Below are positions 33,573-42,672 of a stretch of DNA of 64,000 bases, piece after piece. The notes beneath the pieces were generated by a model. That model was not told the origin of the DNA. It was given only the letters and a program-made list of their open reading frames with translations, and made no database searches. The position numbers and the translations under genes are program-made. Position 1 is the stretch's first letter. The number at the start of each line of letters is the position of its first letter. Origin of the DNA: Amycolatopsis japonica (lineage in GTDB: Bacteria; Actinomycetota; Actinomycetes; Mycobacteriales; Pseudonocardiaceae); the NCBI RefSeq assembly GCF_000732925.1, contig NZ_CP008953.1, forward strand, positions 8,611,001-8,675,000, given 5' to 3'.

Positions 33573-33906
33573 TGGTCTTGTACTCCTTGGCCGCCGTGCG
33601 GAGCTGGCTGACCAATCCCCGCAGACCGGCCACGTACGCCCGGACCTGCGCGGCGTACGACTGGTCGCCGTCGGCCACCAGCGAGTTCCACACGTCGGTC
33701 GCGTGCACGCTCACGGTGTCGTTGGCCGGAGTGTCGATCCGCAGCTGGTCGAGCCGCGTCATGAGCTTGTCCTGCAACGCGTCGACCTGCTCTTCGACGA
33801 TCTTCGCCACTTCGAGCAGCTTCGACGGATCGACTCTGATGTCGGCCACCGACGGTGGCGTCGGGACCGCCGACGTGAGGTCCTGGACCTTGCCCGATGC
33901 TGCCAT
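33520..33906 (-). CDS. WXG100/PE-like small helical ESX protein
   Basis: A 128-aa protein predicted to be mostly two long helices (PSKLLEVAKIVEEQVDALQDKL, then an AAQVRAYVAGLRGLVSQLR-type helix), with a turn near DTPANDTVSVHATDVWNSL. The ATG at 33906 has AAGGGG upstream; the longer frame to 34017 lacks a ribosome site. First gene of the cluster, overlapping the DUF3558 gene. Probably the secretion partner of the PPE-like protein. Confidence 0.78.
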   Translation of the reverse strand: MAASGKVQDLTSAVPTPPSVADIRVDPSKLLEVAKIVEEQVDALQDKLMTRLDQLRIDTPANDTVSVHATDVWNSLVADGDQSYAAQVRAYVAGLRGLVSQLRTAAKEYKTSDADKAAALGDRGVHRA

Positions 33907-34042
33907 TCCCCACCCCTTGGACACTGCGCACGGTGACCGTTCGTCCTGTCTGAGGCTACCAACGCGGATGTATCGGCTGCCTAAGCTTTGCCGGAAATAC
34001 CGGGTTAGACGCACCAAGGACCGGAGCGGTTCCGTCCGGAAT

Positions 34043-35305
34043 TCACGAGACCGGGGTGGCGATCTCTCCCTTGGCGGCGAGCAGGGCGATGTCGGTGCGA
34101 TGGTGGGAGCCGGCCAAGTGGACCTTCTCGACCGTCGCGTAGGCGTCCTTGCGGGCGGCCTTCAGGTTCTTGCCGGTGCCGACGACCGACAGCACGCGGC
34201 CGCCGGAGGAGACCACGGCGCCGTCGTCGCGGCGGCGGGTGCCGGCGTGGAGCACGCCTTCCAGCTCGCCACCGGTGATGACGTCGCCGGTCCTCGGCTT
34301 GCCGGGGTAGCCGTCGGCGGCGAGCACGACGGTGACCGCCGCGCCGGAATCCCAGTCCAGCGGCGGCAGTTCGGCGAGCTTGCCGGTCGCCGTCGCGTGC
34401 AGGACCTTGCCGAGCGGGCTGCGCAGCAGCGCCAGGACGACCTGGGTCTCCGGGTCGCCGAAGCGGCAGTTGAACTCGATGACCTGCGGGCCTTCGGAAG
34501 TCAGCGCGAGACCGGCGTAGAGCAGGCCGGAGAAGGTGGCGCCACGTTTGTCGAGTTCGTCGACCACGGGCTGGACGATCCGGGCGACGACGTCGTCGAC
34601 CAGGTCCTTCGGCGCCCACGGCAACGGCGCGTACGCCCCCATGCCGCCGGTGTTCGGGCCCGCGTCGCCGTCGCCGACGCGTTTGAAGTCCTGCGCGGGC
34701 AGCAGCGGGACGACCGTGCGGCCGTCGACGAAGCAGAAGAGAGAGGCTTCCGGACCGTCGAGGAACGACTCCAGGAGCACCGGGTGGCCGCCGTCGAGCA
34801 GCATCAGGGCGTGCTTGCGCGCGACGTCGACGTCCGTGGTGACCACGACGCCCTTGCCCGCGGCGAGACCGTCGTCCTTGACCACCCAGGTGGGGCCGAA
34901 CCGGCCGAGCGCGGCATCGAGACGGGCGGGGTTGTCGACGACCTCGCAGTGCGCCGTCGGCACCTTCGCGGCCGCCATGACGTCCTTCGCGAAGGCTTTC
35001 GAGCCCTCGATCCTGGCCGCGGACGCGGACGGGCCGAAGCAGGCGATGCCCGCCTTCCGGACCGCGTCGGCGACACCCGCCACCAGCGGGACCTCGGGAC
35101 CGACCACCACCAGGTCCGCCTGCCACTGCTTCGCGAGGGCGGAGACCGATTCGGGGTCGGCCGCGTCGACGCCGAGCTGCTCGGCCACCGAAGAGGTGCC
35201 GGCGTTGCCCGGGGCACAGGCCAGTGCGGTGACGGAAGGGTCTTCCGCGACCGCGAGGACGAGTGCATGCTCACGGGCGCCGGACCCGATTACCAGTACG
35301 CGCAC
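34043..35305 (-). CDS. purD: Phosphoribosylamine-glycine ligase (GAR synthetase)
   Basis: A 420-aa ATP-grasp enzyme joining glycine to phosphoribosylamine, step two of purine synthesis. The N-terminal domain begins VLVIGSGAREHAL. The ATP-grasp core has VVKDDGLAAGKGVVV and the signature FNCRFGDPETQ (about 288-298), with LLYAGLALT before it. Length is typical of bacterial PurD. GTG start at 35305. It is followed downstream by the ESX cluster on the same strand, with 136 nt between. Confidence 0.96.
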   Translation of the reverse strand: MRVLVIGSGAREHALVLAVAEDPSVTALACAPGNAGTSSVAEQLGVDAADPESVSALAKQWQADLVVVGPEVPLVAGVADAVRKAGIACFGPSASAARIEGSKAFAKDVMAAAKVPTAHCEVVDNPARLDAALGRFGPTWVVKDDGLAAGKGVVVTTDVDVARKHALMLLDGGHPVLLESFLDGPEASLFCFVDGRTVVPLLPAQDFKRVGDGDAGPNTGGMGAYAPLPWAPKDLVDDVVARIVQPVVDELDKRGATFSGLLYAGLALTSEGPQVIEFNCRFGDPETQVVLALLRSPLGKVLHATATGKLAELPPLDWDSGAAVTVVLAADGYPGKPRTGDVITGGELEGVLHAGTRRRDDGAVVSSGGRVLSVVGTGKNLKAARKDAYATVEKVHLAGSHHRTDIALLAAKGEIATPVS

Positions 35306-35481
35306 GACGCACAGGGTAACCGGGCCGGTGAGCCCCGAACACGTCGCCGTCCTCGAGCGGGTGGTTCCATCCGGCGTTCACCCGGCGGTCAGGCCTCCGC
35401 CGGTCCGTCTTCGCCGTCCGGACGCCTCCTGCGTCAAGGGTGGCGCGGTACCCCGAGTTCAAGCGAAAGAGGTCATCCACC

Positions 35482-36600
35482 ATGCGAAAGCGCCTGGGCG
35501 TGCTCGCCCTGTCCGGACTCGCCGTACTCAGTGTCACCGGGTTGGCCGGCGCCGCCGAGCCGGGTGCCCGAGATGTGTCGGCGTCGGCCAAGGGCCACGA
35601 TGGGCCGGTGATCGTCGGACACCGCGGCGCCCCCGGCTACCGCCCGGAGCACACGCTCGCCTCGTATGAGCTCGCCTACCGCCAGGGCGTCGACTGGGTC
35701 GACGTCGACCTCGTGCCCACCAAGGACGGCCAGCTCGTCGCCCGGCACGAGAACGAGATCGGCGGGACCACCGACGTCGCGAAGCACCCCGAGTTCGCGG
35801 GCCGGAAGACGACGAAGGTCATCGACGGCACGTCGTTCACCGGCTGGTTCACCGAGGACTTCACGCTCGCCGAGCTGAAGACCCTGCGCGCGACCGAGCG
35901 GATCCCGCAGCTGCGGCCGAACAACAAGATCTACGACGGCCGCTACCAGATCGCCACCTACCAGGAGGTGCTCGACCTGACGCGCCGCCTGGGCCGCGAA
36001 CTGCGCCGCGAGCTGGGGACGTACCCGGAGATCAAGCACTCGACCTACTTCTCGTCGATCAAGAACCCGACCGAGCCGAAGCTGGTCGAGCTGCTCAAGC
36101 GCAACGGGCTAAACCACCCGAAGGCGCCGGTGATCATCCAGTCGTTCGAGGTGTCGAACCTGATCGAGCTCTCGCGCCAGGTGCGGGTGCCGCTGCTGCA
36201 GCTGACCTCGGCGTCGGGCGCTCCGGCCGACTTCGTCGCGAAGGGTGACCCGCGGACGTACGCCGACCTCGTGACGCCGGCGGGACTGAAGGAGATCTCG
36301 AAGTACGCGGACTACCTGGGCCCGGAGAAGGCGCAGGTCATCCCGGTGGTGAACGGCGCGCTGGGGCAGCCGACCAAGCTCGTCGCCGACGCGCACAAGG
36401 CCGGGCTGAAGGTCGGGCCGTACACGTTCCGCAACGAGAACAACTTCCTCCCGCAGAACCTGCGTTCGTCGGCGAACCTCGCCGAGTACGGCAACGCGTT
36501 CGCCGAGCAGGAAGCGTTCCTGAAGGCGGGTGTCGACGGGTACTTCGCCGACCACCCGGACACGGCGCTGGAGGCCGTGAAGGCGTTCCAGGGGCGCTGA
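35482..36600 (+). CDS. Secreted glycerophosphodiester phosphodiesterase
   Basis: A 372-aa enzyme that hydrolyses deacylated phospholipids to glycerol-3-phosphate and an alcohol. The signal peptide (MRKRLGVLALSGLAVL, cleavage probably after GLAGA) shows export. The catalytic region is VGHRGAPGYRPEHTLASY (HRG and EHT, about 52-69), followed by DVDLVPTKDGQLVARHE, all typical of GDPD; the late FADHPDTAL closes the barrel. The ATG at 35482 is preferred over GTG 35440 because it starts the signal peptide and has AGAGG upstream. Confidence 0.92.
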   Translation: MRKRLGVLALSGLAVLSVTGLAGAAEPGARDVSASAKGHDGPVIVGHRGAPGYRPEHTLASYELAYRQGVDWVDVDLVPTKDGQLVARHENEIGGTTDVAKHPEFAGRKTTKVIDGTSFTGWFTEDFTLAELKTLRATERIPQLRPNNKIYDGRYQIATYQEVLDLTRRLGRELRRELGTYPEIKHSTYFSSIKNPTEPKLVELLKRNGLNHPKAPVIIQSFEVSNLIELSRQVRVPLLQLTSASGAPADFVAKGDPRTYADLVTPAGLKEISKYADYLGPEKAQVIPVVNGALGQPTKLVADAHKAGLKVGPYTFRNENNFLPQNLRSSANLAEYGNAFAEQEAFLKAGVDGYFADHPDTALEAVKAFQGR

Positions 36601-36666
36601 GCTCTCGCGGTCGTGAGTTGACCGGCGGCATCAAGGCCTCCTTGCTCGCGCGCTTCTGACGGTGAG

Positions 36667-36721
36667 TGTCAGGAAAGGGTCGTTCAGGACGTTCTTCGTC
36701 CTGAACGACCCTTTCCTGACA
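36667..36721. repeat. Family B hairpin after the phosphodiesterase gene
   Basis: 25-nt perfect arms (36667-36691, starting TGTCAGGAAAGGGTCGTTC, complement 36697-36721) around TTCTT. It lies 66 nt past the stop and upstream of the amino-acid permease promoter; likely terminator separating the two tandem genes. Confidence 0.85.
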
Positions 36722-36748
36722 TCTGGGGACGGGTTTCTTGACGGGACC

Positions 36749-36778
36749 TTGACATGCGCAGGTCGGCGGGCCTAATTT
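36749..36778 (+). promoter_or_regulatory. Sigma-70-type promoter for the amino-acid permease
   Basis: TTGACA (36749-36754), an 18-nt spacer and TAATTT (36773-36778). Transcription would start about 40 nt upstream of the ATG at 36826. One of the few clear consensus promoters in the window. Confidence 0.5.
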
Positions 36779-36825
36779 CGGCGGATCTCAATGGTCTGTC
36801 CGCATACCTTTTAAGTGGGTGCCCG

Positions 36826-38364
36826 ATGGATGTCTCTGACAAGCAGGCCGCAGAACCCGCCGACGAAGACAGTGCCCGGCTCCACCAACTCGGCTACGCG
36901 CAGGAACTCCGGCGCACGATGTCGACCTTCTCCAACTTCGCCGTCTCCTTCACGATCATCTCGATCCTCTCCGGCTGCCTGACCCTCTACGGGTTCGGCA
37001 TGAAGACCGGCGGCCCCGCCGCGATGATCTGGGGCTGGCCGCTGGTCGGCCTGTTCGTCATCCTGGTCGGACTGGGCATGGCCGAGGTTTGCTCCAGCTA
37101 TCCGACCGCGGGCGGCCTCTACTACTGGGCCGCGAAGCTCGCTCCGCGCAACGGCGCGGCGTGGTCGTGGTTCACCGGCTGGTTCAACCTCATCGGGCAG
37201 ATCGCCGTCACCGCGGGGATCGACTTCGGCGCGGCGCTGTTCCTGAACGCCTTCCTCGACCTGCAGTTCGGCTTCGAGGCGACGCCGGGCAACACGATCC
37301 TGCTGCTGGCGATCATCCTGGTGATCCACGGTCTGCTGAACACCTTCGGCGTCAAGATCGTGGCGCTGCTGAACAGCATCAGCGTGTGGTGGCATCTGGT
37401 GGGCGTGCTGGTCATCGTCGGGGTGCTGATCGTCGTGCCCGCCAAGCACCAGGACGCGTCCTTCGTCTTCGGCGAGTTCGTGAACAAGACCGGCTGGGCG
37501 TCCCCGGTCTACGTCTTCTTACTGGGGCTCCTCGTCGCGCAGTACACGCTCACCGGCTACGACGCCTCGGCGCATATGACCGAGGAGACCAAGAACGCGG
37601 CGAAGGCCGGGCCGCGCGGCATCATCAACTCGATCCTCGTCTCCCTGGTCGCCGGGTGGGTGCTGCTGATCGGCCTCACTTTCGCCATCCAGGACTACGA
37701 CGGCGCCGTGGAATCCGAGACCGGGGTGCCGCCCGCGCAGATCTTCATCGACGCGACCGGCGCGACGACCGGCAAGTTCCTCCTGCTCATCTGTATCGGT
37801 GCCCAGTTGTTCTGCGGGATGGCGTCGGTGACCGCGAACTCGCGGATGATCTACGCCTTCGCCCGCGACGGCGCGATCCCGGGTTCGAAGTTCTGGCACC
37901 GCATCAACAAGCGCACCCAGACACCGACCAACGCGGTGTGGCTGGCCGCGGGCGGCGCGCTCCTGCTCGCCCTGCCGTACCTGTGGAGCGCGACCGCCTA
38001 CGCGGCGGTGACCTCGATCGCCGTCGTCGGGCTTTACGTGGCCTACGTGATCCCGGTGTTCCTGCGGGTGCGCAAGGGCGACGACTTCGAGCCAGGACCG
38101 TGGAACCTCGGCCGCTGGGGCAAGCTCGTCGGGACCATCGCGACCGTCTGGGTCTGCTTCATCTTCGTACTGTTCATGCTTCCGCAGGGATCACCGGTCA
38201 CCATCGACAGTTTCAACTACACGCCCATCGCCTTCCTCGTCGTACTCGGTGGTGCGGCGGTGTGGTGGTTCGCCTCGGCACGCAAGTGGTTCACGGGTCC
38301 GAAGGTGCAGGGCTCCGAGGAGGAACTCGCCGCCGTGGAAAAGGAACTCAAGGAACTGGGGTAG
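36826..38364 (+). CDS. APC-family amino-acid permease (BAT1/GABA-choline type)
   Basis: About 512 aa with 12 hydrophobic helices. The N-terminus LGYAQELRRTMSTFSNFAVSF (residues 22-42) and AEVCSSYPTAGGLYYWAA are hallmarks of the amino acid/choline transporter branch of the APC superfamily. The loop GYDASAHMTEETKNAAKAGPRGI is also typical (shown shortened). Imports an amino acid or related amine; substrate unknown. I chose ATG 36826 because the promoter and GTGGG ribosome site precede it; the frame opens at 36754. It overlaps the convergent MFS gene by 17 nt. Confidence 0.92.
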   Translation: MDVSDKQAAEPADEDSARLHQLGYAQELRRTMSTFSNFAVSFTIISILSGCLTLYGFGMKTGGPAAMIWGWPLVGLFVILVGLGMAEVCSSYPTAGGLYYWAAKLAPRNGAAWSWFTGWFNLIGQIAVTAGIDFGAALFLNAFLDLQFGFEATPGNTILLLAIILVIHGLLNTFGVKIVALLNSISVWWHLVGVLVIVGVLIVVPAKHQDASFVFGEFVNKTGWASPVYVFLLGLLVAQYTLTGYDASAHMTEETKNAAKAGPRGIINSILVSLVAGWVLLIGLTFAIQDYDGAVESETGVPPAQIFIDATGATTGKFLLLICIGAQLFCGMASVTANSRMIYAFARDGAIPGSKFWHRINKRTQTPTNAVWLAAGGALLLALPYLWSATAYAAVTSIAVVGLYVAYVIPVFLRVRKGDDFEPGPWNLGRWGKLVGTIATVWVCFIFVLFMLPQGSPVTIDSFNYTPIAFLVVLGGAAVWWFASARKWFTGPKVQGSEEELAAVEKELKELG

Positions 38365-39571
38365 CGGAGACGTTCTCCCGGGAGCGGCCGGCTCGGACTC
38401 CGGTCACCGCGGCCGCTCCCAACGCCCCGACTCCGGCGAAGGCGTAGAAACCCCACGGATACGCGATCCCGGCGCTCAGCAGCGCGCCACCGAGGATCGG
38501 GCCGCAGATCGCACCGACCCGGCCGACACCCGCCGCCCAGCCGATCCCGGTGGCGCGCATGACGTCCGGATACGTCTTGCCGATGTACGCGTATACGAGC
38601 ACTTGCGCGCTGAACACGAAACCGCCGGTGAGGAACACCGCCACGTACAGGCCGACGGCGGGCAGTTTCACGCTCAGCAGGGCGAGGAACACGGCCGCCC
38701 CGAGGAACCAGAAGATCACCGCCGGGCGGACTCCGACCTTGTCCGCCACCCGGCCGGCGACGAGCAGGCCGACGACACCGCCGAGGTTCAGCGTGAGCAG
38801 CAGCCCGAGCGCCGCACCCAGCGGGTACCCGGCCTGGCGCATGATCTCCGGCAGCCAGGTGTTGAGCCCGTAGACCAGCAGCAGGCCCATGAACGACGTC
38901 ACCCAGAACGCGATGGTGGCGCGCAGGAGCCCGCCGCGGAACAGCCCGCCGACGACCTCGGTCGCCGACTTCTCCTGCGTCTCCCGCGCCCGCTCGAAGG
39001 ACTCGGACTCCGGCAGGTACTTGATCATGAGCGGGACCAGCACGAGCGCGGGCAGTGCGCCCGCGACGAACATCGCCCGCCAGCCGAGCGGCTGAATCAG
39101 CCAGATGCCGAGCAGGGCGGTGAGCACCGCGCCGACGTGATAGCCGGTCATCACCGTGGTGGTCGCGCTGCCGCCCTTGCCCTTGCGGGCGTACTCGGTG
39201 ACCAGCGCGATCGCCGTCGGCAGGCAGCCGCCGAGGCCCAGCCCGGCAAGGAAGCGCAGCAGGCCGAAGACGAACGCCGACGGCGAGATCGCGCAGAGCG
39301 CCGTGAACGCCGAGAACGCGGTGACCGCGATGATCAGCGCCTTCCGGCGGCCGATGACGTCGGTGATCGTGCCGATCGCCAGCGCGCCGATCGTCATGCC
39401 GATCAGGCCGACCGTTGAAATCACCGACGCGGTGCCCGGCGTCAGGCCCCAGACGTGGTCACGGAGCAGCGCGGGCAGCACCGTGCCCAGGACGACCAGG
39501 TCGAATCCGTCGAGCAGTACCGCCGTCCAGGCGAGTGGGACCACCCACGAACGGGCCGCGGCAGGGGACAT
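38348..39571 (-). CDS. MFS transporter, aromatic acid:H+ symporter (AAHS) type
   Basis: A 407-aa protein with 12 helices. LDGFDLVVLGTVLPAL in helix 1 carries the Asp typical of PcaK/BenK aromatic-acid symporters, and the loop motif GTITDVIGRRKAL follows helix 2. Likely uptake of a benzoate-type or other organic acid. No catabolic genes lie beside it. ATG start at 39571. Its end overlaps the convergent permease by 17 nt, and a family B hairpin lies between it and the gene upstream. Confidence 0.9.
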   Translation of the reverse strand: MSPAAARSWVVPLAWTAVLLDGFDLVVLGTVLPALLRDHVWGLTPGTASVISTVGLIGMTIGALAIGTITDVIGRRKALIIAVTAFSAFTALCAISPSAFVFGLLRFLAGLGLGGCLPTAIALVTEYARKGKGGSATTTVMTGYHVGAVLTALLGIWLIQPLGWRAMFVAGALPALVLVPLMIKYLPESESFERARETQEKSATEVVGGLFRGGLLRATIAFWVTSFMGLLLVYGLNTWLPEIMRQAGYPLGAALGLLLTLNLGGVVGLLVAGRVADKVGVRPAVIFWFLGAAVFLALLSVKLPAVGLYVAVFLTGGFVFSAQVLVYAYIGKTYPDVMRATGIGWAAGVGRVGAICGPILGGALLSAGIAYPWGFYAFAGVGALGAAAVTGVRAGRSRENVSATPVP

Positions 39572-39653
39572 GGGGACCTCCAGCTGTGTTCGCTATGCGC
39601 ACGAGTATGCACAATCCGAACGCTGTGAGCAAGGCCACTGGGCCCCTGAATGA

Positions 39654-39701
39654 CATGAAAGGCCGTTCAGGACGATAAATGTCCTGAACGGCCCTTTCAT
39701 G
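39654..39701. repeat. Family B hairpin after the luciferase-like gene
   Basis: Arms 39654-39673 (CATGAAAGGCCGTTCAGGAC) and 39681-39701, complementary apart from one extra C in the right arm. It starts 10 nt after the stop of the minus-strand oxidoreductase; probable terminator. Confidence 0.8.
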
Positions 39702-39710
39702 ACACGAGCG

Positions 39711-40646
39711 TCAGCGCTTCACGAGGTCTCCGAGAACCTGCCAGGTGCGAAGCCGCTCTTCGCTGTTCCGGATGCCGCTCTGTGCAGCGACGACCTCGGT
39801 CGCCCCTGCGTCGAAGTACCGCTGGATCTCGGCGGCGACGGTCTCCTCGTCCCCCGCGATCACCAGCTCACCGGCGGAATCCACGCCCTGGGCGTCGAAG
39901 ACCGCGCGATAGGACGGGATGTCGCGGAAGAACGCGTACTGCCGGTCGACCGCGGCGCGCACGGCCTCGGGATCGTCGGTCACGACGACCGGGGCCATCG
40001 CGATGATCCGCGGCGCCGGACGACCGGCGGCGGCCTTGGTGATCTCCGGGACGATCAGCCCGGAAAGGGCCTTCGGCCCGGCGAGAAACGGGATCGTGCC
40101 GTCGGCGAGCTCGCCGGTGACGCGCAGCGCCTGCCGTCCCATCGCGGCGACGATCACCGGGACGTCCGAAGACCCCGCGACGGAAAGCGAGGCCGCGAAA
40201 CCCTTGGCGTGCGCCCGGACGGTCTCGCCGTGGAAGTCGACTTCGCCGCCGTCGAGCACCTGACGGAGGATCGTGAGGTACTCGCGAAGGTGTTTGATCG
40301 GCGACGGGTACTCGATGCCGTACGCCGGTTCGAGCCAGTTCTTCGCGCCGGTTCCCAGGCCGAGGACGAAGCGGCCCCCGGTGGCGGCCTGCGCCGTCTG
40401 CGCGAGACCGGTGATCAGCAAGGGATGCCGCGGGTAGATGGGGACGACGCTCGTCCCGACGGTGACGCCCGGGACGGCCCGGCCCGCGAGGGCGGCGACG
40501 GTGATCGCGTCGTGCTCCATCTGCTGCGAGAACCAGACCGACGTCAGCCCCGCGTCGGCGGCCTGCCGGGTCTGGGTGACGAGTTCGTCGACGATGTTGA
40601 CTGCGTCCGCGGTGTCCCCGGACGGGAGTGCCACTCCGATGGTCAT
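39711..40646 (-). CDS. Luciferase-like (LLM class) F420- or FMN-dependent oxidoreductase
   Basis: A 311-aa TIM-barrel oxidoreductase. It opens MTIGVALPSGDTADAVNIVDEL and contains SVWFSQQMEHDAITVAALAG, GTSVVPIYPRHPLLITGLAQ and RFVLGLGTGAKNWLE, the pattern of actinomycete F420-dependent reductases (each cut to its core). Cofactor is not proven. The ATG at 40646 fits the family N-terminus; an earlier in-frame ATG at 40702 has no better ribosome site. Divergent from an OsmC-type gene. Confidence 0.88.
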   Translation of the reverse strand: MTIGVALPSGDTADAVNIVDELVTQTRQAADAGLTSVWFSQQMEHDAITVAALAGRAVPGVTVGTSVVPIYPRHPLLITGLAQTAQAATGGRFVLGLGTGAKNWLEPAYGIEYPSPIKHLREYLTILRQVLDGGEVDFHGETVRAHAKGFAASLSVAGSSDVPVIVAAMGRQALRVTGELADGTIPFLAGPKALSGLIVPEITKAAAGRPAPRIIAMAPVVVTDDPEAVRAAVDRQYAFFRDIPSYRAVFDAQGVDSAGELVIAGDEETVAAEIQRYFDAGATEVVAAQSGIRNSEERLRTWQVLGDLVKR

Positions 40647-40768
40647 GTTCGACGGCAACGACGGCGCCTCGCGGATATTTCGCCGTTCACCAGTTGGGAT
40701 CATGCGCGCGGATCGCGGTGTTGGCCCACCCTGGGCGGCGTCCGACACTTCGATCCTGGAGAGACCCG

Positions 40769-41263
40769 ATGTCGCTGACCGATGTCATCGAAGGAACCAA
40801 GACCGCCGTCGACGCCGACCCGCGCAACGCCGCCGTCTCGTTCAGCGTCGCCAACGCGCTGAACCCCGGGACCGCGACCCGGGTGGACGTGCGGGTGCGC
40901 GACCACTCGTTCGCCGTCGACGAGCCCGCCGCGCTCGGCGGCACCGACACCGCGGCGAACCCGGTCGAGTATGCGCTCGCCGCGCTGGGCTCGTGCCAGG
41001 TGATCACGTACCAGTTCTGGGCGGCGAAGCTCGGTGTGCCGCTCGAAGGCGTGCAGGTGACCGTGGACGGCGACATCGACCTTCACGGGTTCTTCGGATT
41101 CTCGGAGACCCGGCCGGGCTTCGGGGACGTGCGCGTTTCGGTCGAGCTGAGCGGGCCCGCCGGGGCGGAGGTCTACGAGGACCTGAAGCGGCAGGTGGAC
41201 GAGCACTGCCCGGTGCTGGACCTGTTCCGGAACCCGACGCCGGTGAAGACTTCGCTCGCTTAA
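40769..41263 (+). CDS. OsmC-family peroxiredoxin-like protein
   Basis: A 164-aa protein with the two redox cysteines of the OsmC/Ohr superfamily: Cys76 in ALGSCQVITYQ and Cys147 in DEHCPVLDLF. These reduce organic peroxides in the cytoplasm. The sequence is closer to the OsmC/YhfA side than to Ohr. GGAGAG lies 5 nt before the ATG at 40769; the open frame extends to 40628, but that would cross the divergent promoter region. It ends 3 nt before a family C hairpin. Confidence 0.9.
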   Translation: MSLTDVIEGTKTAVDADPRNAAVSFSVANALNPGTATRVDVRVRDHSFAVDEPAALGGTDTAANPVEYALAALGSCQVITYQFWAAKLGVPLEGVQVTVDGDIDLHGFFGFSETRPGFGDVRVSVELSGPAGAEVYEDLKRQVDEHCPVLDLFRNPTPVKTSLA

Positions 41264-41266
41264 GAC

Positions 41267-41319
41267 GCTAGGAAAGGTCCTTTCCTTGCAAAATTTGCAA
41301 GGAAAGGACCTTTCCTAGC
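41267..41319. repeat. Family C hairpin between convergent OsmC gene and purA
   Basis: 26-nt perfect arms (41267-41292 and 41294-41319) around a single central A, so it can form a near-continuous cruciform. Each arm contains the odd palindrome GGAAAGG-T-CCTTTCC. A near-identical copy lies at 59765-59811. Confidence 0.87.
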
Positions 41320-41331
41320 ACGCGAAGGGGG

Positions 41332-42618
41332 TCAGACGAACTCGTGCCGCACGATGGTCTGCTCCCGGCCCGGCCCCACGCCGATCGCCGAGATCCGCGC
41401 GCCCGAGAGCTCTTCGAGCCGCTCGACGTACGCCCGCGCGTTCGCCGGCAGCTCCTCGAAGGTGCGGCAGCCCGAGATGTCCTCGAACCAGCCCGGCAGC
41501 TCTTCGTAGATGGGCAGCGCGTGGTGCACGTCGGTCTGCGTCATCGGCATGTCGTACGTGCGGAACCCGTCGACCTCGTAGCCGACGCACACCGGCACCT
41601 TCTCCAGGCCGGACAGCACGTCCAGCTTGGTGAGGAAGTAGTCGGTGATGCCGTTGACCCGCACCGCGTAGCGCGCGATGACCGCGTCGAACCAGCCGGT
41701 GCGCCGCGAGCGGCCGGTGGTGACGCCGAACTCGCCGCCCTGCTTGCGGAGGTACTCGCCGGACTCGTCGTCCAGTTCGGTCGGGAACGGGCCGGAGCCG
41801 ACCCGCGTGGTGTAGGCCTTGAGGATGCCCAGCACGGTCTCGATCTTGCCGGGGCCGATGCCCGAACCCGCGCTCGCGCCGCCGGAGGTCGGGTTCGACG
41901 ACGTCACGAACGGGTAGGTGCCGTGGTCGACGTCGAGCAGGGTGCCCTGCGAGCCTTCGAGCAGCACGGTCTCGCCGCGTTCGAGGGCCTGGTTGAGCTG
42001 CAGGCGCGTGTCGGCGATGCGGTGCGCGAACTTCTCGCCCGCGGCCAGCACCTCGTCGGCGACCTGGTTCGCGTCCAGCGCCTTGCGGTTGTAGACCTTG
42101 ACCAGCACCTGGTTCTTGAACTCCAGTGCCGACTCGACCTTCTGCCGGAAGATCTTCTCGTCGAGCAGGTCCTGCACGCGGACGCCGACGCGGGCGATCT
42201 TGTCCTGGTAGCAGGGGCCGATGCCGCGGCCGGTGGTGCCGATCTTGCGGCTGCCGAGGTAACGCTCGGTGACCTTATCGATCGCCACGTGGTACGGCAT
42301 GATCAAGTGCGCGTCGGCGGAGATCAGCAGCTTGCTGGTGTCGACGTCGCGTTCTTCCAGCCCGGCGAGTTCGTCGAGCAGCACGCCCGGGTCGATGACG
42401 ACGCCGTTGCCGATGACGTTGGTGACGCCCGGCGTGAGGATCCCGGACGGGATGAGGTGGAGGGCGAAGTTCTGCCCGTCGGGAAGGACTACGGTGTGGC
42501 CCGCGTTGTTACCGCCTTGGTAACGCACGATCCACTGGACGCGGTCGCCGAGCAGGTCGGTGGCCTTGCCCTTGCCCTCGTCCCCCCATTGGGCCCCGAT
42601 CAGCACGATGGCCGGCAT
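41332..42618 (-). CDS. purA: Adenylosuccinate synthetase
   Basis: A 428-aa GTP-dependent enzyme converting IMP and aspartate to adenylosuccinate, the first step to AMP. It starts MPAIVLIGAQWGDEGKGK, with the GTP-loop and catalytic Asp in QWGDEGKG, GGNNAGHTVV with the catalytic His, and the signature GTTGRGIGPCY. Ends with GVGPGREQTI. Length is typical. The ATG at 42618 is fixed by the family N-terminus; the open frame runs further to 42828 across the divergent gene. Confidence 0.97.
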   Translation of the reverse strand: MPAIVLIGAQWGDEGKGKATDLLGDRVQWIVRYQGGNNAGHTVVLPDGQNFALHLIPSGILTPGVTNVIGNGVVIDPGVLLDELAGLEERDVDTSKLLISADAHLIMPYHVAIDKVTERYLGSRKIGTTGRGIGPCYQDKIARVGVRVQDLLDEKIFRQKVESALEFKNQVLVKVYNRKALDANQVADEVLAAGEKFAHRIADTRLQLNQALERGETVLLEGSQGTLLDVDHGTYPFVTSSNPTSGGASAGSGIGPGKIETVLGILKAYTTRVGSGPFPTELDDESGEYLRKQGGEFGVTTGRSRRTGWFDAVIARYAVRVNGITDYFLTKLDVLSGLEKVPVCVGYEVDGFRTYDMPMTQTDVHHALPIYEELPGWFEDISGCRTFEELPANARAYVERLEELSGARISAIGVGPGREQTIVRHEFV

Positions 42619-42672
42619 GTGACACTCCAGGTGTTCGGCGACTTGTGGTTTGGCGCTGGTAAATGCCGGTGC

